NCBI GenBank assembly: GCA_021770445.1 | Contig: JAETQY010000008.1 | Coordinates: 1-64,000, forward strand | DNA from: Bacillota bacterium | GTDB lineage: Bacteria; Bacillota; Clostridia; Oscillospirales; Oscillospiraceae | DNA: 64,000 nt | Reading direction: 5' to 3' | Shown: positions 41,897 through 49,540 of the stretch, piece after piece | Layout: every line of letters starts with the position of its first letter | Position numbering within the stretch: position 1 is the first letter of the stretch | Made by a program: the position numbers and the translations under genes | Notes under the pieces: generated by a model | What the model saw: the letters and a program-made list of their open reading frames with translations, nothing else | The model's database searches: none | Told to the model about the DNA's origin: nothing

Positions 41897-43966
41897 TTAC
41901 ACGCTGCCTTCCAGAATACGGCGCAGTCTTCGTATGATCTCCGACGCCTCCAGGTCCACCTTCTGCTCCACATGGCGCAGGGTGATCTGGATGCGGTCGG
42001 TGCGGCGGTTCAGGTCGATGAGGCCCCGCTCCTCCAGCACCTCCAGGCACAGCATGGTGCGGGCGGGCACCTCCCGCTGCCGGGTGGCCCGGGAGACCGC
42101 CCGAGCGATGCGGGCCGGGGTGTCCTCCACCACAGTGCAGCCGGTGGACTGGCGCTCCAGCCAGCGGTACAGCCCCACAAAGTCCCCCCGGCTGGGGAGG
42201 AGGAAACGGGCCTCCTCTGTCGTGAGGTCCTCCCCTCGGCTGTACTTCTCATAGATGGCCCGCTCCAGCTGGGCCCGGGAGGGGGCCAGCCGCAGATCGA
42301 CGATCTGGAGCTGTAAGTCCCGCCGCCCCCGGAAATCGTTGATCTGGGGGTAGAATACCACGTCCACCCGGCAGCCGGGGGTCAGCCCCAGCTCAGAGCC
42401 CTGGCTGGAGAAGTAGATGGCATCCAGGGGGACCCCCCGGCTCTCCAGCCGCAGCTTCAAATGCCGGCCCCGGCCCACCTGAGCCATAGTATGCACCTGG
42501 GCCCCCTGGAGCAAAAACACCGGCCGGGGGTTGCCCGTGCCGCAGGGCTCCAGCAGGTCCAGAGCCTCCACCGCCTCCACCGTCAGGTGCTGGGGGGAGA
42601 CGGCCATGTCCACCTCCAGCACCGAGGGCAGGTCGTGCCCTCGGCGCCCCTCCGCCACCTGGCGTCGCAGGGCCTGGGCCAGGGCGGGGATGTTCTCCTC
42701 CCGCACGGTGAAGCCGGCGGCCAGGGCGTGTCCGCCGAAGTTCTCCAGCAGCGGAGCACAGGCGGACAGCAGCTCAAAGAGGTTGATGTCCCCCCAGGAG
42801 CGGCAGGAGCCCTTGCCCATCCCTCCGTCCAGACAGATCATAAAGCAGGGGCAGGCGTACTTCTCCGCCAGACGGGAGGCCACGATGCCCACCACCCCCT
42901 GGTGCCACCGGTCCCCGGCCAGGACGATGGCGTCCTGCTGGGGCCGTTCGGTCAGGCTCTGGACGCACTGCTGGAAGATCTCACTCTCAATGCCCTGTCT
43001 CTCCCGGTTCAGCTCGCACAGCAGCACGGCCAGCTCCTCCGCCCGAGCGGGGTCCCGGGTGAGAAAGAGCTCCACCGCCACCTCTGCCCGGCCCATCCGA
43101 CCAGAGGCGTTGATGCGGGGGGCCAGGGTGTAGCCCACCGAGACGGAGGTGGCCGGCTTATCCGCCAGCCCAGCGCACCGGAGCAGGGCGGCCAGCCCCA
43201 CCCGCCGGGGCGGGTCCAGCCGCTTCAGCCCCAGGCTGACAATGGCCCGGTTGGCCCCCGTCATGGGCATCACGTCGGCCACCGTGCCCACGGCGGCCAG
43301 ATCGCAGAATTCGTCAAATACCTTGCTCCGCTCCTCCGGTTCGGCTACGGCCAGAGCCAGCATCAGGGCCACCCCCACGCCGGCCAGCCCCTTGAAGGGG
43401 TAGGGACAGTCGGGCCGGTGGGGGTCCACTACCGCGGCCGCCGGGGGCAGCTCCGCCTTGCAGGCGTGGTGGTCGGTGATGACCACATCCACCCCCAGTC
43501 CCGCCGCCAGGGCGGTCTCCTCCACAGCGGTGATGCCGCAGTCCACCGTGATAATGAGCCTGACCCCCTGCTCAGACAGGGCGGTCACCGCCTCCGGGTT
43601 CAGGCCGTAGCCCTCCCCCAGACGGCTGGGGATGTAGGGGATCACCCGCCCGCCCCGGGCGGAGAGAAACTGGGTCAGCAGGCAGGTGGAGGTGATGCCG
43701 TCCACGTCGTAGTCCCCGTAGACGGCGATGAGCTCCCCCTTCTCCAGGGCCTGCCGCACCCGGGCCGCCGCCCGGTCCATGTCCTTCATCAGCATGGGGT
43801 CCGGGATGGGCTCCGCCTCCGGGGACAGCAGCCGCCGGACCTCTGACCGCTCCGTCATCCCCCGGGCGGCCAGCAGGCCGGCCAGCAGGGGAGGCAGGCC
43901 CAGCTCCTCCAGATTGCGCTGGCCCTCCGGACAGGGGACGGCCACCTGCCACTGCTTGTATTTCAT
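41897..43966 (-). CDS. recJ: single-stranded-DNA-specific exonuclease RecJ
   Basis: A 689-residue 5'-3' ssDNA exonuclease. DHH-family motifs: VYGDYDVDGITST (about residue 80), IITVDCGIT, VVITDHHACK (the DHH), VDPHRPDCPYPFKGLAGVG and the DHHA1 motif GGHALAAGFTV. The C-terminal OB and accessory regions follow. The ATG at 43966 is preceded by GGAGGTGG; the frame is open 19 codons further upstream without a ribosome-binding site. It heads the recJ-relA-dtd-MBL-hemZ run on the minus strand. Confidence 0.95.
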   Translation of the reverse strand: MKYKQWQVAVPCPEGQRNLEELGLPPLLAGLLAARGMTERSEVRRLLSPEAEPIPDPMLMKDMDRAAARVRQALEKGELIAVYGDYDVDGITSTCLLTQFLSARGGRVIPYIPSRLGEGYGLNPEAVTALSEQGVRLIITVDCGITAVEETALAAGLGVDVVITDHHACKAELPPAAAVVDPHRPDCPYPFKGLAGVGVALMLALAVAEPEERSKVFDEFCDLAAVGTVADVMPMTGANRAIVSLGLKRLDPPRRVGLAALLRCAGLADKPATSVSVGYTLAPRINASGRMGRAEVAVELFLTRDPARAEELAVLLCELNRERQGIESEIFQQCVQSLTERPQQDAIVLAGDRWHQGVVGIVASRLAEKYACPCFMICLDGGMGKGSCRSWGDINLFELLSACAPLLENFGGHALAAGFTVREENIPALAQALRRQVAEGRRGHDLPSVLEVDMAVSPQHLTVEAVEALDLLEPCGTGNPRPVFLLQGAQVHTMAQVGRGRHLKLRLESRGVPLDAIYFSSQGSELGLTPGCRVDVVFYPQINDFRGRRDLQLQIVDLRLAPSRAQLERAIYEKYSRGEDLTTEEARFLLPSRGDFVGLYRWLERQSTGCTVVEDTPARIARAVSRATRQREVPARTMLCLEVLEERGLIDLNRRTDRIQITLRHVEQKVDLEASEIIRRLRRILEGSV

Positions 43967-44035
43967 TGGCGGCCACCTCCTGTCCATGTGACGCCGCGCC
44001 GGCCACACGGTACAATATCGCACTTTAACTTTTCT

Positions 44036-44065
44036 ATTATATCACAGAAATATGGTCAACTTCAA
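44036..44065 (-). promoter_or_regulatory. sigma-A promoter of recJ
   Basis: TTGAAG (44060-44065), 18-nt spacer, TATAAT (44036-44041) on the minus strand, about 70 nt before the recJ ATG. Confidence 0.55.
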
Positions 44066-44108
44066 GATAAAATGTTGTTTATCCCTTTAAGATGGAGGTT
44101 TTATACTT

Positions 44109-44152
44109 AAAACGGGCCGCTGGAGAACAGCAGCTACCCGAGAGCCCGTTTT
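44109..44152 (+). terminator. terminator-like hairpin upstream of the toxin promoter
   Basis: AAAACGGGC (44109-44117) pairs with GCCCGTTTT (44144-44152). It may insulate the toxin promoter that starts 3 nt later. What transcript it would end is unclear, since recJ diverges. Confidence 0.45.
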
Positions 44153-44154
44153 TC

Positions 44155-44183
44155 TTGCGGCTGCTGTCGGATTTTGGTATAAT
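44155..44183 (+). promoter_or_regulatory. promoter of the toxin mRNA
   Basis: TTGCGG (44155-44160), 17-nt spacer, TATAAT (44178-44183). The predicted transcript starts near 44190 and would run to the hairpin at 44337-44380, about 190 nt. Confidence 0.6.
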
Positions 44184-44223
44184 GCGGTTGGTTGCCTTTA
44201 CCTACCCTGGCAACAGGGAGGAG

Positions 44224-44250
44224 GTGAGGATATGAACCTCTTGGCAGAGT
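44224..44250 (+). repeat. direct repeat DRa over the toxin start codon
   Basis: GTGAGGA, 7 nt, CTCTTGGCAGAGT. It covers part of the Shine-Dalgarno region and codons 3-7 of the toxin. The same two blocks with the same 7-nt spacing recur at 44383-44409 inside the antisense-strand transcript, so that RNA can pair here. Confidence 0.75.
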
Positions 44251-44327
44251 ACCTGGTGTCGGTCGCAGCAAGTGTGATTGGTCATTACATTTGCAAGTGG
44301 CTTGATCGGCACAATAAGGGCGACTAA
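44232..44327 (+). CDS. 31-residue membrane peptide, candidate type I toxin (Fst/Ldr-like)
   Basis: A short gene with a strong ribosome-binding site (GGGAGGAGGTGAGGA) 1 nt before ATGAAC. The peptide begins MNLLAEYLVSV, has one hydrophobic helix (about residues 3-21) and ends CKWLDRHNKGD. A Trp-Leu pair at the membrane edge followed by a short charged tail is the layout of Fst/Ldr-type toxins, which depolarise or deform the membrane. The gene is flanked by its own promoter and a bidirectional terminator and faces a convergent small RNA. Toxicity is inferred, not known; it could also be a small membrane regulator. Confidence 0.7.
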   Translation: MNLLAEYLVSVAASVIGHYICKWLDRHNKGD

Positions 44328-44336
44328 GCACAAACC

Positions 44337-44380
44337 AAGCCCCCCGGAGAGAAGTCACCTCTCCGGGGGGCTTTAGTTTT
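44337..44380. terminator. shared bidirectional terminator of toxin mRNA and antisense RNA
   Basis: AAGCCCCCCGGAGAG (44337-44351) pairs with CTCTCCGGGGGGCTT (44359-44373) over 15 bp, loop of 7. T-rich stretches follow on the plus strand (TTTAGTTTT) and more weakly on the minus strand (TTGGTTTG). Confidence 0.8.
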
Positions 44381-44382
44381 GC

Positions 44383-44409
44383 GTGAGGACACTGTACTCT
44401 TGGCAGAGT
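44383..44409. repeat. direct repeat DRb in the antitoxin RNA gene
   Basis: Second copy of GTGAGGA - 7 nt - CTCTTGGCAGAGT, 159 nt downstream of DRa; 20 repeat-block positions match exactly. Confidence 0.75.
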
Positions 44410-44422
44410 TTTGGTCGTGTTC

Positions 44423-44452
44423 ATTATACCACAGCCGATCCAGTATATGCAA
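44423..44452 (-). promoter_or_regulatory. promoter of the antitoxin RNA
   Basis: TTGCAT (44447-44452), 18-nt spacer, TATAAT (44423-44428) on the minus strand. It is closer to consensus than the toxin promoter, as expected for an unstable antitoxin RNA made in excess. Confidence 0.6.
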
Positions 44453-44462
44453 GAGGAAAATA

Positions 44463-44654
44463 TCAGTTCTCCTCCTTGCGGCGGAAATCCAGAAGCTGAA
44501 AAATTTTCTCCTCCTGAAGCGGCGCCCCGCCGGCGGCCAGCCAGCCGGCGGCAAAGGAGGTGCGGACCATGGAAAAGAGGCACTGTTCCGCCTCGTCGTA
44601 CTCGTGGCGTTCTAAAAAGCTGGAAAAAGCGGATTCAAAGTCGTTGCTGTACAT
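44463..44654 (-). CDS. 63-residue hypothetical protein
   Basis: A small soluble protein, MYSNDFESAFSSFLERHEYDEAEQ..., mostly helical in appearance, with an amphipathic middle (AGWLAAGGAP) and a charged end RRKEEN. GGGGGGA precedes ATG 44654 and a promoter fits upstream (44680-44708). No known family or motif is recognised. Its neighbours are the small toxin-antitoxin locus and a divergent ribbon-helix-helix gene; a functional link is possible but unproven. Confidence 0.6.
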   Translation of the reverse strand: MYSNDFESAFSSFLERHEYDEAEQCLFSMVRTSFAAGWLAAGGAPLQEEKIFQLLDFRRKEEN

Positions 44655-44679
44655 AGCAATCCCCCCACTTGTTAAAACT

Positions 44680-44708
44680 AATTTACACTAGTCTCCACGA
44701 TTTATCAA
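44680..44708 (-). promoter_or_regulatory. promoter of the 63-residue protein
   Basis: TTGATA (44703-44708), 17-nt spacer, TAAATT (44680-44685) on the minus strand, 26 nt before the ATG. Confidence 0.5.
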
Positions 44709-44759
44709 CGTTTTACGACAGACAATAGTATTATTTCGTTTGTGGGGAGTGATTCTATA

Positions 44760-44915
44760 ATGAAGCCAATCAAAACATCTGTAAGTATTACAATCGACGA
44801 TCCGGTCCTGAACAAGATCAAGGACCTGGCTGAACTGGAGGACCGTTCCTTGTCCAGCTACATCAATCTGGTCCTTCGGGAGCATTTAAAGAATTTGGAG
44901 CAGGAAAAGGACTGA
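44760..44915 (+). CDS. ribbon-helix-helix DNA-binding protein
   Basis: A 51-residue protein of the CopG/Arc type: KTSVSITIDDPVLNKIKDLAEL (strand and helix 1), then EDRSLSSYINLVLREHLKNL (turn and helix 2). GGGGAGTGAT precedes the ATG. It is divergent from the 63-residue protein gene and directly upstream of the glyS T-box promoter (18-nt gap), without a terminator in between. It is likely an autoregulator; no toxin partner of a type II system is seen next to it. Confidence 0.78.
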   Translation: MKPIKTSVSITIDDPVLNKIKDLAELEDRSLSSYINLVLREHLKNLEQEKD

Positions 44916-44933
44916 AAACCTTCAAAATTCCCC

Positions 44934-44962
44934 TTGACAGAGGGAGAAAACTGGCATACAAT
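44934..44962 (+). promoter_or_regulatory. sigma-A promoter of glyS
   Basis: TTGACA (44934-44939), 17-nt spacer, TACAAT (44957-44962), the closest-to-consensus promoter in this region. Transcription would start near 44969 and make a ~350-nt leader. Confidence 0.75.
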
Positions 44963-44969
44963 AAGCAAC

Positions 44970-45197
44970 TGCAAAGCATTGACAGGGAACAGTACCCCGC
45001 GGCGGGGCATCAGAGAGAGGATGGCCGGTGCAAATCCTCCGAAGCCGCGACGGGAAGGCCCCCTGGAGCGCGGAGAGGAAATGCCCCGTCGGTCCCCGCC
45101 GTTACCGGGTCAGAGTGCGTATCAGCCAGATACGAATTCAGGTGGAACCACGGACAGTTTTGTTCGCCCTGAGCCCAAGCGGCTCGGGGCGTTTTTT
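44970..45197 (+). promoter_or_regulatory. glycine T-box riboswitch
   Basis: A T-box leader: a long structured 5' part with stem I around 44990-45110 (including a GAGAGAGGAT ... ATCCTCC helix with a GGC triplet that suits tRNA-Gly), the conserved T-box core GGTGGAACCACGG at 45141-45153, and a terminator stem 45165-45190 followed by TTTTTT. Uncharged tRNA-Gly would pair with the T-box bulge and form the antiterminator, switching on glyS. The specifier assignment is inferred from the downstream gene. Confidence 0.85.
45165..45197 (+). terminator. T-box-controlled terminator
   Basis: CGCCCTGAGCC / GGCTCGGGGCG stem (one G-U pair), five-base loop, then TTTTTT. Confidence 0.8.
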
Positions 45198-45211
45198 GCT
45201 CTGAGCTGGAA

Positions 45212-45273
45212 GCAAAACGAAGTTTCGCACAAAAGTTTTCCTTTGGTTCTTTCCTTTTTCAAAAGGAAAGAAC
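45212..45273. repeat. AT-rich hairpin repeat, family C, copy 3
   Basis: CAAAACGAAGTTTCGCACAAAAG, then TTTTCCTTTGG and the stem GTTCTTTCCTTTT / AAAAGGAAAGAAC. It lies between the T-box terminator and glyS, so it is transcribed whenever the riboswitch is on. Confidence 0.75.
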
Positions 45274-45317
45274 GCCTGCCCGGCGAGGGCGAAACATCGA
45301 AAAAGGAGTACGTCACA

Positions 45318-46742
45318 ATGAAAAACAGCGAAAAGACCATGGAAAAGATCGTGGCCCTGTGCAAGGGCCGGGGCTTCATCTTCGCCGGCAGCGAGATCTA
45401 CGGCGGGCTGGCCAACACCTGGGACTACGGCCCTCTGGGTGTGGAGCTGAAAAACAACATTAAAAAAGCCTGGTGGAAGAAGTTCGTCCAGGAGAACCCC
45501 TACAACGTGGGTCTGGACGCCGCTATCCTCATGAACCCCCAGGTGTGGGTGGCCTCCGGCCACGTGGGGGGCTTCTCCGACCCCCTGATGGACTGCAAGG
45601 AGTGCAAGGAGCGCTTCCGGGCCGACAAGGTGATCGAGGACTGGTGCCAGGAAAACAGCTTTGACCTGGGTCACAGCGTGGACGCCATGAGCCAGGCCGA
45701 GATGAAGGCCTTTATCGAGGAGCATCAGATTGTCTGCCCCTCCTGCGGCAAGTTCAACTGGACCGACATCCGCCAGTTCAACCTGATGTTCAAGACCTTC
45801 CAGGGGGTCACCGAGGACGCCAAGAACACCGTCTACCTGCGCCCCGAGACCGCCCAGGGCATCTTTACCAACTTCGTCAACGTCCAGCGCTCCACCCGGC
45901 GCAAGCTGCCCTTCGGCGTGTGCCAGGTGGGCAAGTCCTTCCGCAACGAGATCACCCCGGGCAACTTTATCTTCCGCACCCGGGAGTTTGAGCAGATGGA
46001 GCTGGAGTTCTTCTGCCAGCCGGGCACCGAGCTGGAGTGGTTCAAATACTGGAAGAACTTCTGCCACCAGTGGCTGCTCAACCTGGGCATCAAGGAGGAG
46101 AACCTGCGCCTGCGGGACCACGACCCCGAGGAGCTGAGCCACTACTCCAACGCCACCACCGACTTCGAGTTCGCCTTCCCCTTCACCGACTGGGGCGAGC
46201 TGTGGGGGGTGGCCAGCCGGACCAACTTCGACCTCACCGCCCACCAGAACACCTCCGGCAAGGACCTGACCTACTTCGACCAGGAGAAGAACGAGCACTA
46301 TATCCCCTACGTCATCGAGCCCTCCCTGGGCGTGGAGCGGATGCTGCTGGCCTTCCTGTGCAACGCCTACGACGAGGAGGTCGTGGACGCCGAGAAGAAC
46401 GACGTGCGCACCGTCCTCCACCTGCACCCGGCCCTGGCTCCCTTCAAGTGCGCCGTGCTGCCCCTGTCCAAGAAGCTGGGGGACAAGGCCCGGGAGATTC
46501 AGACCGAGCTGTCCAAGTACTTCATGGTGGACTACGACGACGCCGGCTCCATTGGCAAGCGCTACCGCCGCCAGGACGAGGTGGGCACCCCCTACTGCAT
46601 CACCGTGGACTTCCAGACCGTGGGCAGCGACACCGAAGAGGCCGATCACGCCGTCACTATCCGGGACCGTGACACCATGGACCAGGTCCGGGTGCCCATC
46701 AGCGAGCTGAAGGCCTGGCTGGACAACAAGCTGGCCTATTGA
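45318..46742 (+). CDS. glyS: glycine--tRNA ligase (dimeric class II)
   Basis: A 474-residue single-chain glycyl-tRNA synthetase of the alpha2 type. Class II motifs: [12 protein letters not shown] near the N-terminus, motif 2 in [21 protein letters not shown] and motif 3 in [14 protein letters not shown]; the C-terminal anticodon-binding domain follows. AAAAGGAG precedes ATG 45318. The upstream T-box controls it in response to uncharged tRNA-Gly. The next gene starts at its stop codon. Confidence 0.95.
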   Translation: MKNSEKTMEKIVALCKGRGFIFAGSEIYGGLANTWDYGPLGVELKNNIKKAWWKKFVQENPYNVGLDAAILMNPQVWVASGHVGGFSDPLMDCKECKERFRADKVIEDWCQENSFDLGHSVDAMSQAEMKAFIEEHQIVCPSCGKFNWTDIRQFNLMFKTFQGVTEDAKNTVYLRPETAQGIFTNFVNVQRSTRRKLPFGVCQVGKSFRNEITPGNFIFRTREFEQMELEFFCQPGTELEWFKYWKNFCHQWLLNLGIKEENLRLRDHDPEELSHYSNATTDFEFAFPFTDWGELWGVASRTNFDLTAHQNTSGKDLTYFDQEKNEHYIPYVIEPSLGVERMLLAFLCNAYDEEVVDAEKNDVRTVLHLHPALAPFKCAVLPLSKKLGDKAREIQTELSKYFMVDYDDAGSIGKRYRRQDEVGTPYCITVDFQTVGSDTEEADHAVTIRDRDTMDQVRVPISELKAWLDNKLAY

Positions 46743-47530
46743 TGATGGAGCTAACAGATCAACTTTTCCGGGAGCTGTGCGCCCTGGACCAGGTGGAGGC
46801 CCTGGCCCTGGGGGGCTCCCGGGCCGGGGCGCACTTTGACGCCTCGTCCGACTACGACGTCTACCTCTACTGCACCGCCCCTATCCCGGAGGAGGTCCGG
46901 TGGGACATCCTCTCCCGGTACTGCGGCCGGATGGAGATTGGCAACCACTTCTGGGAGTATGAGGACAACTGTACCTTGAACGACGGGGTGGATATCGACC
47001 TCCTCTACCGGGATCTAGATGGCTTTACCGCCGGCGTGGCCCGGGTGGTGGAGCAATTCCAGCCTCAGAACGGCTACACCACCTGTATGTGGCATAATCT
47101 GCTCACCTGCAAAATTCTCTACGACCGGGACGGCCGCCTGGCCCGGACCAGGGCGCGCTTCGACGTGCCCTACCCACCCCAGCTGCGGGAAAACATCATG
47201 GCCAACAGCTGGCGGCTCCTCCATTCCTCCATGCCCGCCTACGAGGGCCAGATCAAAAAGGCGCTGAAGCGGGGAGACCTGGTGAGCGTCAACCACCGGA
47301 CCGCCGCCTTTCTGGAGGCCTATTTCGACTTCCTCTTCGCCCTGAACCAGGTCACTCATCCCGGAGAAAAGAGGCTGGTTCAGCTGTGCCGGGCGCGGTG
47401 CGAAATCCTGCCCGATCGGTTCGAGGAAAACCTGGAGCGCCTGTTCCAGGATATGTTCCGAGACCCGGCACAGACTGCCGCCGATGTGGAGGCCATCCTA
47501 GCTGCACTTGAAAAATTAAGAGAAACTTAA
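46742..47530 (+). CDS. nucleotidyltransferase-domain protein
   Basis: A 262-residue protein with an N-terminal minimal nucleotidyltransferase domain: GGSRAGAHFDASSDYDVYLY contains the GS motif and D-x-D metal site, and DGVDIDLLY the third acidic position. The C-terminal half is helical. Related proteins are called DUF4037 or aminoglycoside-nucleotidyltransferase-like; the substrate is unknown. The start ATG shares one base with the glyS stop (TGATG), so the two are coupled. Confidence 0.78.
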   Translation: MMELTDQLFRELCALDQVEALALGGSRAGAHFDASSDYDVYLYCTAPIPEEVRWDILSRYCGRMEIGNHFWEYEDNCTLNDGVDIDLLYRDLDGFTAGVARVVEQFQPQNGYTTCMWHNLLTCKILYDRDGRLARTRARFDVPYPPQLRENIMANSWRLLHSSMPAYEGQIKKALKRGDLVSVNHRTAAFLEAYFDFLFALNQVTHPGEKRLVQLCRARCEILPDRFEENLERLFQDMFRDPAQTAADVEAILAALEKLRET

Positions 47531-47536
47531 TGGGAA

Positions 47537-47572
47537 AAGGGGGGCGCTGCGGCGTTTCCCCCTTCCTTTTTG
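47537..47572 (+). terminator. intrinsic terminator of the glyS operon
   Basis: AAGGGGG ... CCCCCTT stem with a GC-rich inner part, then CCTTTTTGG. Confidence 0.6.
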
Positions 47573-47636
47573 GTCGAAACTGTGCTATGCTGACGGCGTG
47601 ACTGCAAAGGCTATGAAGGCTTAAGGAGGCTTTTTT

Positions 47637-49502
47637 GTGAAAACCCTTTTCAAGATTATGCGCCCCCCGGCGGACGCAGGGGAGCGGCTTCGGACCGCCC
47701 ACCACCTCTGGCTGGCCCTGGCCCTGACGGGGCTGGGCTGCTGCGTCGGCGGGCTGTCCCTGTTTTTTGCCGCCACCGCCTACGTAAAGCTGAACAGCAT
47801 GGCCCTGCTCTACTCCTATCTAGCTAATCCTCTCATTCTGGCCCTCAACCTGCTGCCGCCGGTGCTGCTGATCTGGCTGTTCTATTTCCTGTCTCGGCGG
47901 GCCTGGGTGGGCTTTCTGGGCAGCTTTCTCCCCACCATCGGCGTCGCCCTGGCCAACTACTACAAGATCCGCCTGCGCTCCGACCCCCTGCTGGCCACCG
48001 ATCTGCGGCTGGCCGCCGAGGCCGGGGGGATCGTAGGGGGCTATACCCTGGACCTGACCTGGCTGGTGTGGTTTGCCCTGGGCTGCCTGATTGCCGGACT
48101 GCTGTTCAGTATCTTTCTGATGCCCCAGGGGGTCAGGGGATGGCGGGAGCGGTCCTTCGGGGCGCTGAGCTGCCTGGCTCTGATGGCGGTGGCCTTCGCG
48201 GGCCCCTACACCAGCCCCCAGGTCTACGCCGCCACCGCCAACAACCGGTTTATCAACCAGTGGTCCGACGTGGAGGTCTTTGTGTCCAAGGGCTGCGTCT
48301 ACCCCTTCCTGTACTCCTTCCGGAACATGTTCCCCACACCCCCCGCCGGCTACGACAAGGCCCGGGCCGCCGCCCAGCTGGCCCAATATCCCGACAGCGA
48401 TATCCCGGAGGGGCAGAAGGTGTCGGTCATGGGCATCATGTTGGAGGCCTTCTGCGACCTCACCGACTTTGAGCCCCTGGCCGGCCAGGAGGGGGTGGCC
48501 CAGGTCTACGCCCCCTGGCACAAGCTGGAGGAACAGTCCGTCTCCGGCGACCTGCTGACCAACATCTTCGCTGGGGGGACGGTGGACACCGAGTGGGCCT
48601 TCCTCACCGGCTATTCCCAGTACGACGACTTTCGCTCTCCCACCGACTCCTATGTCTGGTACCTCCGGGACCAGGGGTATCAAACCTTCGGCAGCCACCC
48701 GGGCTACGGCTGGTTCTATAACCGGCAGAACGTAAACCAGTATCTGGGCTTTGAGGAGTATTGGTTCACCGAAAACCACTACGGCTCCCTTGTGGACCCG
48801 ACCGCCGCCATCTGGGAGTCCGACCCCGTCCTGGTGCAGGAGCTGGAGGAACAGCTGCGGGAGCGGACCGCCCAGGGCCCCTGCTTCTCCTTCTCCGTCA
48901 CCTACCAGAACCACGGCCCCTACGACGAGCTCCCCACGGCCCGGGACGGGTACCTCACCCCTGCCGGCTCCGGTCTGAGCGAGACCAGCTGCAATATCCT
49001 GAACAACTACCTGGGCGGGGTGGACATCACCATCCAGGCCATGACCGGGCTGGCTCAGCGGCTGGAGGCGTGGGACGAGCCGGTGGTGTTGGTCCTGTTC
49101 GGCGATCACAAGCCCTGGGCGGGCAATGGGAACTCGGTCTACACCGAGCTGGGGGCCGACTTTGACCTCTCCACCCGGGATGGCTTCTATGCGTACTACT
49201 CCACCCCCTATCTGATCTGGACCAATTCCGCCGCCAAGGAGGTCCTGGGGAGGGATTTCTCCGGAGCGGGCGGAGATTTCTCCCCCTGCTTCCTGATGAC
49301 CGAGGTCTTTGACCAGTGCGGCTGGGAGGGGCCGGGCTTTATGAAGCTGGCCCGAGAGATGCGGGCGATTACGCCCATGCTCCACGCCCGGGAGCTGTTC
49401 TGGCTGGACGGCAGCCCTGTGGATGTCCTGGACAAGGAGGCCGCCGAGTTTTATCAGCGCTACCGCTGTATGCAGTATTACCGGGAACAGGAATACAGAT
49501 AA
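47637..49502 (+). CDS. LTA synthase-like sulfatase-fold membrane enzyme
   Basis: A 621-residue protein with about five N-terminal membrane helices (residues 25-205) and an extracellular alkaline-phosphatase-superfamily domain. The catalytic Thr is in GGTVDTEWAFLTG and the metal site in LFGDHKPW, both typical of lipoteichoic acid synthase (LtaS). It would transfer glycerol phosphate or a similar group from phosphatidylglycerol to a wall glycolipid. The start is GTG 47637 with AAGGAGG upstream; an extended -10 TGCTATGCT lies at 47583-47591. Homologues also act as phosphoglycerol transferases on other glycans. Confidence 0.87.
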   Translation: MKTLFKIMRPPADAGERLRTAHHLWLALALTGLGCCVGGLSLFFAATAYVKLNSMALLYSYLANPLILALNLLPPVLLIWLFYFLSRRAWVGFLGSFLPTIGVALANYYKIRLRSDPLLATDLRLAAEAGGIVGGYTLDLTWLVWFALGCLIAGLLFSIFLMPQGVRGWRERSFGALSCLALMAVAFAGPYTSPQVYAATANNRFINQWSDVEVFVSKGCVYPFLYSFRNMFPTPPAGYDKARAAAQLAQYPDSDIPEGQKVSVMGIMLEAFCDLTDFEPLAGQEGVAQVYAPWHKLEEQSVSGDLLTNIFAGGTVDTEWAFLTGYSQYDDFRSPTDSYVWYLRDQGYQTFGSHPGYGWFYNRQNVNQYLGFEEYWFTENHYGSLVDPTAAIWESDPVLVQELEEQLRERTAQGPCFSFSVTYQNHGPYDELPTARDGYLTPAGSGLSETSCNILNNYLGGVDITIQAMTGLAQRLEAWDEPVVLVLFGDHKPWAGNGNSVYTELGADFDLSTRDGFYAYYSTPYLIWTNSAAKEVLGRDFSGAGGDFSPCFLMTEVFDQCGWEGPGFMKLAREMRAITPMLHARELFWLDGSPVDVLDKEAAEFYQRYRCMQYYREQEYR

Positions 49503-49540
49503 AAATTCCCCGGCCGTGTGGCGGCCGGGGAATTTTTTCT
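49503..49540. terminator. bidirectional terminator between LTA synthase and M23 genes
   Basis: 14-bp perfect stem (49503-49516 with 49522-49535) followed by T-runs on both strands; the M23 stop codon is at 49540. Confidence 0.85.

Larger units (their letters stand above)
44337..44416 (-). ncRNA. candidate antitoxin RNA (RNA II-like)
   Basis: Transcript inferred from the minus-strand promoter at 44423-44452 (start near 44416) to the shared terminator, about 80 nt. It has no ribosome-binding site or credible frame. It contains the complement of CTCTTGGCAGAGT and GTGAGGA from direct repeat 44383-44409 and so can base-pair with the toxin mRNA over its ribosome-binding site and early codons, as RNA II does in the enterococcal par locus. 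Confidence 0.6.

Noticed and set aside
45138..46649. Long open antisense frames (e.g. across glyS and the thiolase)
   Set aside because: They are a by-product of high GC and third-position bias; they lack ribosome-binding sites and give low-complexity His/Gly/Val-rich products.
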